DNA of 64,000 nucleotides from Mixophyes australis (Eukaryota > Chordata > Amphibia > Anura > Limnodynastidae): NCBI GenBank assembly GCA_036250195.1, contig JAVHZZ010000005.1:179721448-179785447 (forward strand). Reading direction: 5' to 3'. The notes beneath the pieces were generated by a model, which worked only from the letters and a program-made list of their open reading frames with translations, was not told the origin of the DNA and ran no database searches. A program made the position numbers and the translations under genes. Below, one piece after another: positions 1 through 10,545 of the stretch (within the stretch, counting starts at the first letter, position 1; each line of letters opens with the position of its first letter).

Positions 1-75
1 ACATGCTGGTAAAGAAATAAGCATATTGTTTTGCACATTAGGCAGCACAATCCACTGGGAACACAATACAGTTAT
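1..75 (+). repeat. Fragment related to the retroviral tail at 10620-10690
   Basis: The first about 75 bases resemble 10620-10690 in the same orientation; both contain the string GCATTAGGCAGCACAATC or a close variant, followed by AACTGGGAA-like sequence. At 10620 this sequence follows a retroviral integrase remnant, so the window probably opens inside the downstream end of a second copy of that element. The fragment is too short to classify on its own. Confidence 0.5.
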
Positions 76-179
76 CATGCAGACAAAACTGTGTATCTAT
101 GTAGTCACCTCTGGCTTAATTTTCTTAGTAAATAATGGACCTTACTCAGTGGGAAATAGTCAATGTAATGTTTCTTTAG

Positions 180-715
180 GCCCACAATCCTCCACCTAAA
201 GGTCTGCGTGATAGAATTAGTAGTTTCTAAGAATCATGTTGGTTACCCTCTTTATCCGACTCACAACTATTTTCTCTAAATACAGAATTAACTTCTGAAG
301 AATTAAAATCCACTATTAAATCTCTTAAAAATACCTCTGCCCCAGGTCCAGATTGCTTCACCGCAATATATTATAAACAAATGCACCCTGCTCTGTCTCC
401 CATGCTTCTGGATCTCTTCTTCTGGGTAAGAAATTCGTTAGAGTCACCACCAGAGCGAATATAATGGTTATTCCAATAGAAGGGAAAGACCCCAGTCCAT
501 GTACGAGTTACCGTCCCATTTTCTTATTAAATGTGGATCTCAAATTGTTTGCTAAAATTCTAGCTAATAGACTGGTGCGTGTAACTTCCTTGTTGGTCCA
601 TCCAGACCAAGTGGGATTTATAGCAAATCACCAGGCAGCAGATAACACCAGAAAAGCAATTGATCTAATCTATGCTTCTAATAAACTAAAGACCCCTGTT
701 CTGGTGGTGGCCCTT
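180..715 (+). pseudogene. L1/Tx1-type LINE reverse transcriptase fragment
   Basis: Two adjoining frames give successive parts of an L1-clade ORF2 reverse transcriptase. Near 277-460 the frame reads LNTELTSEELKSTIKSLKN and then APGPDCFTAIYYK, the conserved start of the RT palm. It meets a stop near 460. From 464 the next frame reads SYRPIFLLNVDLKLFAKILANRL and VHPDQVGF, the next RT blocks. The change of frame and the lack of upstream endonuclease or downstream catalytic YADD box show a broken, truncated copy. In the family this enzyme makes cDNA by target-primed reverse transcription. The RPIxLLNVDxKxxAKIxANRL block fits frog Tx1/L1 elements best; the exact subfamily cannot be told here. Confidence 0.85.
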
Positions 716-1130
716 GCATTGCCCTCTTAACAGCAGAAATGATAGTGTCGCCCTAGAAACTGATGTCCATCTGTGTGCCGATATGTTGATGTCTCGCAAT
801 TGTTGCCTGTCAGTTTTTCAAACAGTCTGTATTGGCAGTATGTCTAGAATGACAGCCTTCTCAATTACCTTATCACTATAAATGTTATCAGGGTTTTCTT
901 ATTTGCACTATAGTAGTACATAGGCAAACCAAGAGGGGGTTTCCTAGTGCCCGGAAACCCCCCTCCAAGCCTGGGGACCTGTATAACTGAGGTGGCTGGG
1001 CCCTGCCCCCACTTCATATGGCTCTGCTTGAAAAGGGAGAGCTGCGTGCACCTAACAGTACTGCACGCAGCATTGCCCATGTATATTATAGGGATAGGAA
1101 GAGTTGGAGAGCAGCCAAACACTGTCTAAT
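716..1130. other. Unassigned spacer
   Basis: There is no convincing coding sequence. A GC-rich stretch at 945-1075 (CCCGGAAACCCCCCTCC and a short GCACGCAG-type inverted motif) looks like the end of a DNA element, but I could not find its partner end or a target duplication. Confidence 0.4.
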
Positions 1131-1133
1131 ATT

Positions 1134-2305
1134 ATAGCAGAGAAGGGGGACAGAGAGCAGAGAATGGGGACAGTGGGGCAGAGAAGGGGGACAGAGAGCA
1201 GAGGAGGGGGACAGAGAGCAGAGGATGGGGACAGCAGGGCAGAGGAGGGGGACAGAGAGCAGAGAATGGGGACAGAGAGCAGAGGATGGGGACAGAGAGC
1301 AGAGGAGGGGGACAGAGAGCAGAGAATGGGGACAGAGAGCAGAGGATGGGGACAGAGAGCAGAGGAGGGTGACAGCGAGCAGAGGATGGGGACAGAGAGC
1401 AGAGGATGGGGACAGAGAGCAGAGGATGGTGACAGCGGGGCAGAGAAGGGGGACAGAGAGCAGAGGATGGGGACAGTGTGGCAGAGGAGGGGGACAGAGA
1501 GCAGAGGATGGTGACAGCGGGGCAGAGGAGGGGGACAGAGAGCAGAGGATGGGGACAGAGAGCAGAGGATGGGGACAGCGGGGCAGAGGAGGGGGACAGC
1601 GGGGCAGAGGAGGGGGACAGAGAACAGAGGATGGGGACAGAGAGCAGAGAATGGGGACAGAGAGCAGAGGATGGGGACAGCGGGGCAGAGGATGGGGACA
1701 TCGGGGCAGAGAAGGGGAACAGCGGGGCAGAGGATGGTGACAGCGGGGCAGAGGATGGTGACAGCGGGGCAGAGGAGGTGGACAGAGAGCAAAGGAGGGG
1801 CACAGCGTGAGAGGGGCAGTGGAGGGGGACACAGCGTGAGAGGGGCAGTGGAGGGGGACACAGCGTGAGAGGGGCAGTGGAGGGGGACACTGCGTGAGAG
1901 GGGCAGGGGAGGGGGACACAGCGTAAGAGGGCAGAGGAGGAGGACAGCGTGTGAGAGGGCAGAGGAGGGGACAGCGTGAGAGAGGGCAGAGGAGGAGGAC
2001 AGCGTGTGAGAGGGCAGAGGAGGGGACAGCATGTGAGAGGGCAGAGGAGGGGACAGCGTGTGAGAGGGCAGAGGAGGGGGACATTGTGAGAGAGGGCAGA
2101 GGAGGGGGGACAGCATGACAGAGCAGAGGAGGGGGGACAGAGGGCAGAGGGGGCAGTGTGAGAGAGGGCAGTGTGTCTGGATGCAGAGGCAGCAGTGTGT
2201 CTGGATGCAGAGGGGGCAGTGTGTTTGGATGCAGAGGGGCCAGTGTGTCTGGATGCAGAGGGGACAGAGTGCCTGAGGGCAGAGTGTCTGGATGCAGAGG
2301 GGGCA
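1134..2305 (+). repeat. Compound purine-rich minisatellite, about 1.17 kb
   Basis: Three tandem blocks adjoin. At 1134-1800 a 20-bp unit (GGGGACAGAGAGCAGAGGAT and variants such as GGGGACAGCGGGGCAGAGGA) repeats over 30 times. At 1801-2140 the unit changes to about 27-30 bp built from GTGAGAGGGGCAGTGGAGGG. At 2155-2305 a 22-bp unit (GTGTCTGGATGCAGAGGGGG) repeats about six times. The plus strand is almost all purine in the first block. Long proline/serine or Gly-Arg-Glu frames on both strands arise only because the units lack stop codons; I do not read them as genes. Confidence 0.95.
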
Positions 2306-2370
2306 TTTTTGCATACAACTAAATAAGTATTTCTGTCCTGACCTAAATACTTATTATAATTTTTGACCCA

Positions 2371-2480
2371 ACTACTTCTAAAACAGGATTGCTCAATAAT
2401 TATTTTGGAAAGGTGCCTTGAAAAAATTTGGAGACTCTAAGGGTGCCGCGAACTGCAAAAGTTTGGGAACCACTGGACTA
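2371..2480. mobile_element. Possible hAT-type DNA transposon end
   Basis: The sequence AAAAGTTTGGGAACCACTG at about 2457-2476 resembles the terminal sequence of many vertebrate hAT repeats, and the preceding about 80 bp (GGTGCCTTGAAAA, GGGTGCCGCGAAC) is of the same style. The other end and an 8-bp target duplication were not found, so only a fragment is proposed. Confidence 0.35.
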
Positions 2481-2860
2481 GGATATAAAGTTGGGGAGTC
2501 CTGGAAGTCACTCTAAAAGTTGAATCTGCAAATTCTGAAGAGGAAAAGAACATCAAGGAAGAAGGCCAAGGCAGCACCTTGGCTCTACAGACAGACAAAA
2601 TGAAAGTCCTGATGAAAATTCATAAACAATCTGTCATCTATACAGAAAATTATGAGTATTGTAATTCAATTACATGCTTCAGTAGTGTTCTTACTCTCGA
2701 TCATTATTTTTAAATAAAATTATACAATGTTAAATATAAGGATGGAAATATGCGTAATTTGTCCAAAGTATAAACTTTAAACTAACAGTCTAATTTAGAA
2801 AGGGGAAATGTTCCCAAGGCTCAATAGGTCGGGGGAAACCCATGGCCCATATTACCTATG
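2481..2860. other. AT-rich spacer without recognised features
   Basis: I see no conserved reading frame, repeat end or RNA gene here. The sequence is AT-rich and unique within the window as far as I can see. Confidence 0.4.
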
Positions 2861-3003
2861 AGGATGAGGTAACTGTGAATTCACATAATTCTGTCTTGGA
2901 TTAGTTGTACACTAAATGCGTGCTCACCCTTCAGGAGGGCAAACTAGGATGGTGCTACCTGTCTTCCCTACAACACAATGGGGTCTGTTTATCATTGGTG
3001 GGC

Positions 3004-3962
3004 AGTGGTACTTAAGGATCTGCATTGCTGCTACTGAAGATTACTTAACTTCCGTTTGATCCTCAGTGAAAATCCCTCTCTGCAACGAAAGAGACTTGCT
3101 CCATTGCAGAGACAGCACATGCGCTGATGTTTTGTCGCTACTATGCAAAAAAGTCAACTCTGGCCTAAGGAGGGCAGGAGCATGCAGCCTGCTAAGAGGA
3201 TCCTCTCCAGCAGGACTGAGATTTGCTTTTCACCACTTAATGAATAGGTTCAGATTACCATACCCATAGAGGTCCATGGGGACGGTGTTAACCAGCTTGA
3301 TGTTGCCTAAGGCCAGAGAAATCTCTTATTTCTCCGGTGCTAAGCCTTTCTCAAATAAGATGAAATGGTGAAAGCCTTTTTCAGGCACATTTACTGGATT
3401 TTAGGCTCTTCATTGCTTCATAAATAGACCCCAAACTGACCAAACAAATAGTAATGGGATAAAACTAAACCAGTGCATTTATTCAAGTTGGATAAAGAGT
3501 GTATGGGGGCACATCAATAGAAAAAAGCAAAGTAAGGGCAATCAAAGAGGACAATAGCAGTGCTGTGCAATACAAGATAAAGAGCTACTTGGCAAGGTAA
3601 TAAATGTCAGTCTAGATACAGACATCATCACCATTTATTTATATAGCGCCACTAATTCTGCAGCTCTGTACAGAGAACTCATTCACATCAGTATCTGCCC
3701 CATTGGGGCATACAGTCTAAATTATTTGACACACACACACACACACAGACAGACACACAGACTAGGGTCAATTTGTTAGCAGCCAGTTAACCTACCAGTA
3801 TGTTTTTGGAGTGTGCGAGGAAACCAGAGCACCCGGAAACCCACAGAAACACGTAGAGAACATACAAACTCCTCACTGATAAGGCCATGGTCGGGAATTT
3901 AACTCATGACCCCAGTGCTGTAAGGCAGAAGTGCTAACTATTTGGCCACCATGCTGCCCACA
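3004..3962 (-). repeat. Inverted copy of the 28809-29680 segment
   Basis: The reverse complement of this block matches 28809-29680 over its whole length, including about 600 bp outside the SINE at its right end. Shared landmarks are CTTAAGGATCTG, TTTGATCCTCAGTGAAAAT, TAAATAGACCCCAAACT and the polyA-like AATAAATGCACTAGTTTAGT (minus strand). Because SINE and non-SINE parts travel together, this is an inverted segmental duplication, not two independent SINE insertions. Confidence 0.85.
3634..3962 (-). mobile_element. tRNA-headed SINE with L2-type 3' tail, near full length
   Basis: Read on the minus strand from 3962, the element starts GGGCAGCATGGTGGCC with a degenerate RNA polymerase III A box (TGGCCAAATAGTTAGCAC) and B box (GAGTTAAATTCCC). 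A central domain follows (GTGGGTTT, GGGTGCTCTGGTTTCC), then TACTGGTAGGTTAACTGG, a CA microsatellite, and the 3' tail GGCGCTATATAAATAAATGG ending in TGATGATG. That tail is the same as the L2 LINE tails elsewhere in the window. SINEs of this design borrow the LINE machinery through the shared tail. Confidence 0.8.
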
Positions 3963-3978
3963 TGCATGTTCCAGTTAT

Positions 3979-4997
3979 TGTGACAGGATGAACCATCTAT
4001 ACCGTCCTGTCTGTTATGTTGCTGGGTAACGGCTGGGCTTGCCTTGCCACATCCCCTTTCTTTATCCCAAATTGCGTCCCTCTAACTGCAGTAGGAGGGG
4101 GTCTTTGCTGCTGCCACCACTATGCTCCTTAGCGTCACCTAGAACTGCGTCCTTCTGGGTAACTCATGCTGCTAGGGTAACCTCCTTGCTGGTACACCTG
4201 ACATCTTGCCTCCTATTAGGGTTGCTGCAGGGTAGTGGGCAAAATGTTGGAAGTGGACACTGGGCTCCAACTTCAGAACAGCCGGATTATGGATTAGGTC
4301 TGTTTTATCTTCAGGTCACAAGAATTACAGCAGGCAAGTAGTCGTCAAAGCAGGATCTTGAAGCAATGATGTTTTATTAGCTCAAGTAACCCCTATAAGA
4401 ACAGTTAAATGCCAGTTTGTGGTACTAGCGATCTTTCAAGAGTTACAGATGGAATAATACCAATAGATGGTCAAACAGTGCATTTTTATACAGATTTACA
4501 CAGATACTCTGGCAGGAGGAAATTCAGCCTCCTGCCCCTCTAACCAATTCAGGTGCTTCATGCAGCCTAAACATAAATCAAATCGGAGGGGTTTAACACC
4601 TTGTTCATTGCTGTGAGAGGCACCACTATGTCTAAAATTTTCTATTGAATGTTTACCATCAGGATATAACATTTCTCTTATCTTTCTTTGAACGTAATGT
4701 AAATTGCAAAATTCACATTCTTCTGTGATCACTTAGATAGGAAGTTCAGCAAGTATAATGACCTCATCCTGTCTTTCAGGCTCAACAGATGTTTTCGTCA
4801 CTTAGCGAGGTTAACAAAAGATTACCTTTCTCCAAACAATGGCAAAACCCAAACATGATAAACTGTTTCAGACATCAGTACTTTTCCATACACCAATATT
4901 ACAAGATAAGTACATATGCAATGATATACAGAGGTGCACTCTATTCCTAATTGGAAAAAATATCTACAATAAGTTATTTATATCTGATCCAGCCACA
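3979..4997 (+). mobile_element. Solo LTR, family A (1019 bp), 5-bp target duplication GTTAT
   Basis: The element begins TGTGACAGGATG and ends CCAGCCACA, flanked on both sides by GTTAT (3974-3978 and 4998-5002), as expected for LTR retrotransposon integration. It is about 95% of the length of the family member at 55661-56746 and shares its left end with 38387. No internal retroviral or gypsy coding sequence adjoins it, so it is probably a solo LTR left by LTR-LTR recombination. Orientation is not certain. Confidence 0.85.
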
Positions 4998-5002
4998 GTT
5001 AT

Positions 5003-5557
5003 TAACACATAATGATGACTAATTAGCATGGTGTGCCCCAAACAACACCTTGTGAATATCAAAAATGTAACAATGTCCCCTTGATTGATACTGATAAGTG
5101 CTTCTTCATTAAATATGCAATTATTATTATTTTGTGTGGATGCTTAAACAGCATTTTTTTGTTTCATGTACACAAGATGGGGAGTTTTCTTTCTTGTAAT
5201 AGAAAGGTTTTTGACGTTTTAGCGAATATGTATTTTGCAAACAAAACAAATTATTATTATAAACATGGCATAAATTCAGGACATATGCTACAGGAGCACA
5301 CCTGCACATATCTTGTAATAGTTGCAGCATTGTATATGCCTACAATTGTGGGGTTTTTAGTGAACTCAATTTTCACTTTGAAGAGCACATTTGTGGCCAA
5401 CGTTGCATCAGCCCTCTTATGCTTAGACAATAGAGAAAAGACCTCCATTTTCAAGATGGTGAAGTTAATAAAATATGAAACTTGTGTAATAACCAAGAAG
5501 AAAAGAATGTGTACTGATTGCTATAAATTCCAGAGTATTCCCCCTCTGAAAGGTATA
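5003..5557. other. Unique part of duplication X, no gene
   Basis: A frame of 177 codons is open at 5033-5566 (+), but the duplicate at about 39320-39870 carries indels and stops in the same region and the peptide resembles nothing I know. I see no support for a gene. Confidence 0.5.
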
Positions 5558-5875
5558 GGGCATTAGCTATTAAGGAGATCAAAGCAAAAAATATACTTGA
5601 TCCTAGACAAAACCATGTCACAATGCAATGAGTGCAAATTATTTTATTATTTTGCACATAAAGAAAATACTAACTTTCTTGTCATAGAGAACACAAATAC
5701 CTGATAACTTTATTTTTACACTGAAATTTAAAGTTGATCTAGGGCATGCCCTACCCCAACTATAAATTTGTCAACACATTGTAAATTTACCTCCCCCTCC
5801 AATGCAATATGGTTTTGCCAGGGTGCAAAGTTACTCCTTTTTTTTTTGCTTTGCTGTCCTTAATGATTCAGGCCC
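5558..5875. mobile_element. MITE of the GGGCCTGATTCATTAA family, copy 1
   Basis: The ends are GGGCATTAGCTATTAAGG and TCCTTAATGATTCAGGCCC, imperfect inverted repeats, with ATA on each side. The interior carries the diagnostic strings TGCACATAAAGAAAATACT and CTAGGGCATGCCCTACCCC. Three other copies lie at 39889, 43628 and 52615. It has no coding capacity. Confidence 0.8.
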
Positions 5876-5933
5876 ATAGTGTTCTGTAAATTGCTTGGGG
5901 AATCTATGCTAGTTTGAATACTCTCCAGAGGTA

Positions 5934-6108
5934 AATGTATCAAGAAGCGACTTTACGGCAGTTTTGAAAAGTGGAGATGTTGCTTATAGCAACCAATTAG
6001 ATTCTAGTTATCATATATTTAGTACATTCTACAAAATGAAAGCTAGAATCTGATTGGTTGCTATAGGCAAAATCACAACTTTTCAAATCTGCCCCCAGGT
6101 GTGTCATT
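5934..6108. mobile_element. Palindromic MITE with a CAACCAAT core, copy 1
   Basis: The left half reads AGGTAAATGTATCAAG, AAAAGTGGAGATGTTGC, TATAGCAACCAATTAGATTC; the right half repeats this in reverse (GAATCTGATTGGTTGCTATA). The sequence CAG precedes the left end and follows the right end. It is the copy 1 partner of the element at 40265-40457. The whole unit could fold as one hairpin. Confidence 0.75.
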
Positions 6109-6339
6109 CTCTCTTTATAGAAATCTAAAATCTTTATGTTTTGCGCTCTATGGGGCTCTTGAAAAGTTGAACGCAATTTGAAGCCAGCATGTACATAAAA
6201 TGCAGGCCGCAAAATTGTGTTGAGTTGCTCATATCTTAGGATAATGTGTTAAAATATAGTTGCCTGAAGATACGTTAAAGTACATAAAGCTATGTTATAA
6301 AACCAGGTCTTCACGACCCTCGTCCCAAAGCCAGACAGA

Positions 6340-6825
6340 GACCCCATGTTACTTTATTCATATTGTCCCATCACACTATTGAACTTGAACTTTAAAATAT
6401 TGTCCAGGTTTACGGTGAAACCCCTCCAGACTATTTTGCTCTCTTTGTTAACTTAGCATCAACTGATGTTTGTACATGGCCATCACTAGGCCAGTGGCAT
6501 ACGTACCGTGATTGCATCCATATTGGTTTCCTTTATAGCTTTGGATTTTTCAAATATGCTCCTTAGTCTCGTTGCCCATAAGGCGTTGGACACTGTTTTG
6601 TGCTCCTTCATGCATGCTGTTTTAGGAAGCAGGAAGTTTGGCTGTTATTTTGCAGCTGTAATAAAATATTTTTATGACACCCCATCGACCTCCCTACTGA
6701 TTAATACTCTATTGGGTAGACCCCTTGAAAGGACGAGAGGGATGAGATGGGCTGCCCCTTGTCCCCTTTGTTTTTTAACTTGGTCCTGGACTCTATGATA
6801 AGGGTCCTACAACAATGGGCCCTCC
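6340..6825 (+). pseudogene. Tx1/L1-type LINE RT fragment (duplication copy 1)
   Basis: This is the paralogue of the LINE start at 40705. Frames show a decayed RT: FYCPITLLNLDF-like blocks near 6350-6420, then IALDFSNMLLSLVAHKALDT near 6535-6600 (the FDxV block region), GSRKFGCYFAAVIKYFYD near 6630, and INTLLGRPLERTRGMRW near 6700, the family's RGxRQGCPLSP region. Frame changes are needed between blocks. The right end is cut by the LTR at 6832. Confidence 0.8.
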
Positions 6826-6831
6826 TACGAG

Positions 6832-7696
6832 TGTCGAAGTCAAATAATTGGATGAAGTCAGCTAAAGTGAATTATTATTGGTTTACTGTGCGATTTTAGT
6901 TCACTATGTCTAAATAACTCAATCACATGAGTAAACAACACACACACTTACATTTACACTTACATTTGTAAATAGTACACATTAAATAAACTTCCAAATC
7001 ACATCGGTTTATTTGTAAGACTTAAAGGTTATTTATAAAAGGATAGATTTACATTAAAGGTATTTATAGTTCAGGTCCTATGAAATGTATGGTGTTTGGT
7101 CTTATATTATTCCTCATTTTACCAGTAGAAATCTGGTATCAGCGACCAAGTGATCGCACACTGTGATCGCTAGTTATGATTATTATGAGATTGATACTCC
7201 ATAATAATGTATGTAGCACATGTTAATAGGTTGGTTTAAACTGAATTTAGATGGTTCCCTAAAGCATTACATGTGCTCAGCAGTCGGAGTGAGCTGCCCC
7301 CCTCCTTTGGACAGAGAACTCCTTTGAACTGACCTATGACCAGTATTCTACTGGAACATCATAAACCCTGGACAATGAAGAAAGACCTTAGTTCATCTTT
7401 GAGTACATTGCAACATCATCACTGTGTTTTGCTAACTCAAACTGTATATAAGCAATCCACCGGCCCAGTGTTAAATCTCTTTGACTGCAGACTTCAAGAC
7501 TTAAGCTGTACCTGGATCCAGGGGCGCATGTGTAATGTATTCGGTTATACTTTCTTGTATTTAGTTATATAATTCTTATACATCATCATGGTTTGCTGTA
7601 ATTCTGCTATATATTGCTATTAAATCTCTTTGTGCGTTGGAACCACATTATTCACATCAGACAATATTTATTGGTAACAACAATACGAAAATAACA
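6832..7696 (+). mobile_element. Endogenous retrovirus 5' LTR (865 bp)
   Basis: The block starts TGTCGAAGTC exactly where duplication X breaks off and ends AAAATAACA. It is followed two bases later by a primer-binding-site-like sequence. It contains a TATA box (TGTATATAAGCAA, 7442-7454) and an ATTAAA signal near 7619, in the order expected for U3-R-U5 on the plus strand. No matching 3' LTR was found in the window. Family assignment to a retrovirus rests on the primer site and the downstream integrase remnant. Confidence 0.65.
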
Positions 7697-7698
7697 GA

Positions 7699-7716
7699 TG
7701 GGGGCTCTGAACGGCG
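7699..7716 (+). promoter_or_regulatory. Candidate retroviral primer binding site
   Basis: The sequence TGGGGGCTCTGAACGGCG begins like the TGGGGGCTCG primer site of gammaretrovirus-like elements and sits directly after the LTR end. The match weakens after the first nine bases, so the tRNA cannot be named with confidence. Confidence 0.5.
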
Positions 7717-7769
7717 CAACACTACGCAAGGATTCGTAAAACCAACAAATTTCTGTTTACCAACAAAGT

Positions 7770-8006
7770 GTGGGAGACGAGTCATATACAGGTAAGAACG
7801 CAAATAGTACTATGCCTTTTAATGATCCAGTCTTGCTAAACCTAATATCCGCTTTGTGTACTCTAAGAGGTGCTGGTGAGGATCTAGGGCAGGAAAGAAA
7901 AATCACTCTTTTTCATGTCATTTTGCGATTAATACGTGGTTTATTTGCACAGCATATACATATATCCCTGTACATTTGCCACACGTTTAAACGTTTATAT
8001 TTATAG
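7770..8006 (+). pseudogene. Possible retroviral leader or gag start, broken
   Basis: A 78-codon frame starts about 55 bases after the putative primer site with Met-Gly, the usual myristoylation start of retroviral Gag, and has a splice-donor-like CAGGTAAGA at 7785-7793. The rest of the peptide has no recognisable matrix or capsid motif, and the frame stops early. It could be noise. The region up to about 8260 is AT-rich with no clear coding sequence. Confidence 0.3.
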
Positions 8007-8404
8007 ATGTTGCCATTGTATTTTATAGTGAAAAGAATTGTTAAAACCTCTGAGAAGTTTTTACCAACATTTGGGAAATTATTTTTCTGTACAAAAAACA
8101 AATGTGTATGTGAAATTGTGAATTGTGTGAATGCAAAAGTATAACTGTTGTTGATAAAGGTTATAAGAAGATAGTGTACAGTAAAATAAAGATAGTATAC
8201 AGTGAAAATAAAAGTAGTATTCAGGGTATACGGTGAAAATAGGTAGTCCAAATTGTAATCATAGAGAGTACAGATAACTAGCACCTGTAAGCTGTACGAT
8301 CGGACCGCACATGTTGCATACGCAACAATGATTGTGCAATTGTGGAGGGTGAGAGGAAATTTGCTGGAAAGGCTTGTATTGCTGAGATAAATATTTAGTT
8401 ATCC

Positions 8405-8535
8405 CATTTGTAAAGTACTCAGCAGGAGTTTCACTGACAAACTTGCATTTACAAGCCATCGCCGCTTTAAATTTTAGCTGCAAAGTCGCCAATTTCCGGC
8501 GAGTTGAACAAATCGGACTTTCATACATTTACCCC
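8405..8535. mobile_element. Half of a GGGGTAAATGTAT-type MITE
   Basis: The reverse complement of the right end starts GGGGGTAAATGTATGAAAG and contains CAACTCGCCGG and TTTAAAGCGGCG, matching in layout the palindromic MITE at 33197. The left half has diverged or been lost. Confidence 0.5.
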
Positions 8536-8885
8536 CTGGTCTCCATGTGCCTCAGATCTCTATTTATAAAATCACCCCTCCCTGTTATTTTCTTGCATAG
8601 GATACACGTATGACTCCTGATGCAATGTGTATTTTTAAGTGCTCTTCTCTGTGGTGCTGGGCGCTAGGACTTTATGTGGTGGAGACCACAGTGGATAAAC
8701 AATCTCATGCTTCGCACAATCGGTCATGGTTTATGCACTATTCTTTTTTGTTGATGTTACACTGTTACACTCTCTAGTGTTCTAGAGTTTTCTGTTCTGT
8801 CTCCAGATTTGCGTTTATGATTTTACAATGTTTGTTTTATATTCTGAACTTCTTCAATAAAAGTTTGATTAAAAAAAAGAAGATA
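8536..8885 (+). mobile_element. 3' end of an L1-type LINE with polyA tail
   Basis: The block ends TTCTTCAATAAAAGTTTGATT followed by an A-rich tail at 8869-8881, typical of L1/Tx1 3' ends on the plus strand. A similar tail lies near 61300. No coding sequence remains. Confidence 0.55.
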
Positions 8886-8889
8886 TGCT

Positions 8890-9570
8890 ATAAATGTATA
8901 TTGCTATGGCTGCATTTGGGGTCCCCTTGTAATAGTGGAATTCAACCCAATCTTGTTCAGTATGGTGCTGAATTCCTTAGAGGCAAATGGCTTGCAAAAA
9001 AGAATGAGCCCCCACTAGAAAAATCTAGCCCCTTGCTGATAGTATTGGGGCTCTCTAAAACCTTTAGGTGGCTGGTGTTGGGGCAATTATGCCAAAAATG
9101 TAAATAAATAATAATTTAATATGTGGCAGTACTTGTCTCAGCATGCACTGGCAGCAATAAACTGCTTGGGTATGCTGGCCCTTGCAGAACTAAATCCTTA
9201 GGGATCTTCTTCTTTCTCATTTATTTTTCTTTCATTTTTTATTTATATCTTATTTCTTATTTCTTCTTTGGAAATCTATTGGTAAACAAAGGGTAGCTCA
9301 AACCTTCATAAACAATGCATCACTTGCTCCTAGCAGAGCTGTGTCACAAATGATAGGCCAAGGGGCTGTCCACAAGTAACTAATAAAGAGGGGCTTCGCT
9401 CAGATTGACAAGAGCATGAGAAAACCGCTCTCTTTGGCTATTTACATATATACTCCATAGGGACTGTTTTTTCATAAGGGAACAGTTTTTGTAGGCCCAA
9501 TTCCCCACAGGAATTCAGCCCAGTGCGGAACAGATTAGGACTGATACCCTGTTAGAGTGGGACCAGGCCA
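8890..9570. other. Spacer with a pyrimidine-rich tract
   Basis: A T-rich tract (TTTATTTTTCTTTCATTTTTTATTTATAT style) lies near 9210-9270. I see no other recognisable feature. Confidence 0.4.
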
Positions 9571-9849
9571 GTCTGTCATATCCTAGTGTGGGTTGTGACT
9601 TTTGTAGGGGTATCAATCACTTTGTGTCCCAACGCATTAGCTGTGAATAGCCCAGACTACGTGCACAGGCGGTTGGCTCACTTTTGGGTGGAGAATTATC
9701 ATCAGCACAGATCTTTGCGCAAGAGGTCGAGGAAAAACGAAAGCGGTATGCCTGAAAACATGCATATCTGGAGATGTTGCATGTTCAGTACAGACCGCAT
9801 CTCCTTACTATATTTGCATCATCTCCAAGTTTAGGGGCACCAAGGGAAA

Positions 9850-10545
9850 TTTATGTTAATCTCTAAATTCCACATTGCTTTACTGATAATGTGCAGTAAA
9901 ACAAAGCAGAATTTTGCGCTTGAAAGTTGCCCTATTTGTCAAGCATATGATGTGGGTAAGGATGTGAGGACACAGAAAGCAGCATACCCCCAACCTTGGT
10001 TACCTTTTGTAAATATTCAAGTTGATATTATTCATATTTTGCACTTTCAAACATGTAATTGTTTGTCTTCACTTTGGTTTGAAGCTATCCTTGTGCAATA
10101 CCAGATAAAGCAAAATGTTGCTTAAGGATTTAATTCTGAGGTTTGTGAGAGGTTTGAATATAAACAGACAAATAAATCAATAGTACTGACAAGGTAACAA
10201 AAGAAATTTGTAAGGTATTATGGATAAAATAGAAATTACATTGTCCTTACTGTTCACAGCCAACTTTAGATATGGTATCTTGAAAACCAATGTTGCTAAA
10301 ATTTGTTTTCCTTTCAGAAACCACAGCTCCATTGCCTAAAGAACACAACCTGTGTGCCTACAGGATCCAGTCAGGTGATATAGTATATGTGAATGGCAGA
10401 AGAAGTCCTCCTTTGAACCCAGATGGAAAGAGCCATGTGGGGTACTGCTTAACACAGACAGCTGTTAAGTTCCATACGTTGAATACCTGGATATATGCAT
10501 CACAGTGCAAGAAAACAACTACCCTTCACCAAGAATCTTGAGCTT
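9850..10545 (+). pseudogene. Retroviral integrase remnant (endogenous retrovirus)
   Basis: Two separated stretches look like retroviral integrase. At about 9920-10120 a Cys-x2-Cys pair (CPICQAYD) is followed by PQPWLPFVNIQVDIIHI, the end of the zinc-binding domain and the first strand of the catalytic core with its first Asp. At 10290-10541 a second frame shows GDIVYVNGRR and TAVKFHTLNTWIYASQCK, the C-terminal SH3-like domain (usually ...TAVKxxxxxTWxHxSHCK). The middle of the core is degenerate. The enzyme would normally join viral DNA to the host chromosome; this copy is inactive. It probably belongs with the LTR at 6832. Confidence 0.75.

Larger units (their letters stand above)
2865..6825 (+). 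repeat. Segmental duplication X, copy 1 (partner 38260-41200)
   Basis: This block matches 38260-41200 in direct orientation at what looks by eye like about 90% identity. Shared landmarks in the same order are the CTTCAGGAGGGCAA motif (2930; 38315), the left end of an LTR beginning TGTGACAGGATG (3979; 38387), a region reading CCCCTTGATTGATACTGATA (5077; 39320), a MITE ending in TTAATGAxTCAGGCCC (5875; 40214), a palindromic MITE (5934; 40265) and an RT fragment (6340-6825; 40705 on). Copy 1 alone carries the SINE-containing block at 3004-3962. Copy 1 ends where a retroviral LTR begins at 6832, while copy 2 runs on through the LINE. Confidence 0.85.

Noticed and set aside
1052..2318. Proline/serine-rich frames of about 400 codons on the minus strand and Gly-Arg-Glu frames on the plus strand
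   Set aside because: They run through the 20-bp minisatellite, which lacks stops in several frames on both strands; no non-repeat domain is attached.
5033..5566. 177-codon frame with hydrophobic stretches
   Set aside because: The duplicate near 39320-39870 has indels and stops across it, so the frame is not conserved, and it overlaps the start of a MITE.
9586..9834. 82-codon frame with a hydrophobic N-terminus, as a possible envelope start
   Set aside because: It lies before the integrase remnant, not after, and has no recognisable envelope motif; position and length do not support it.
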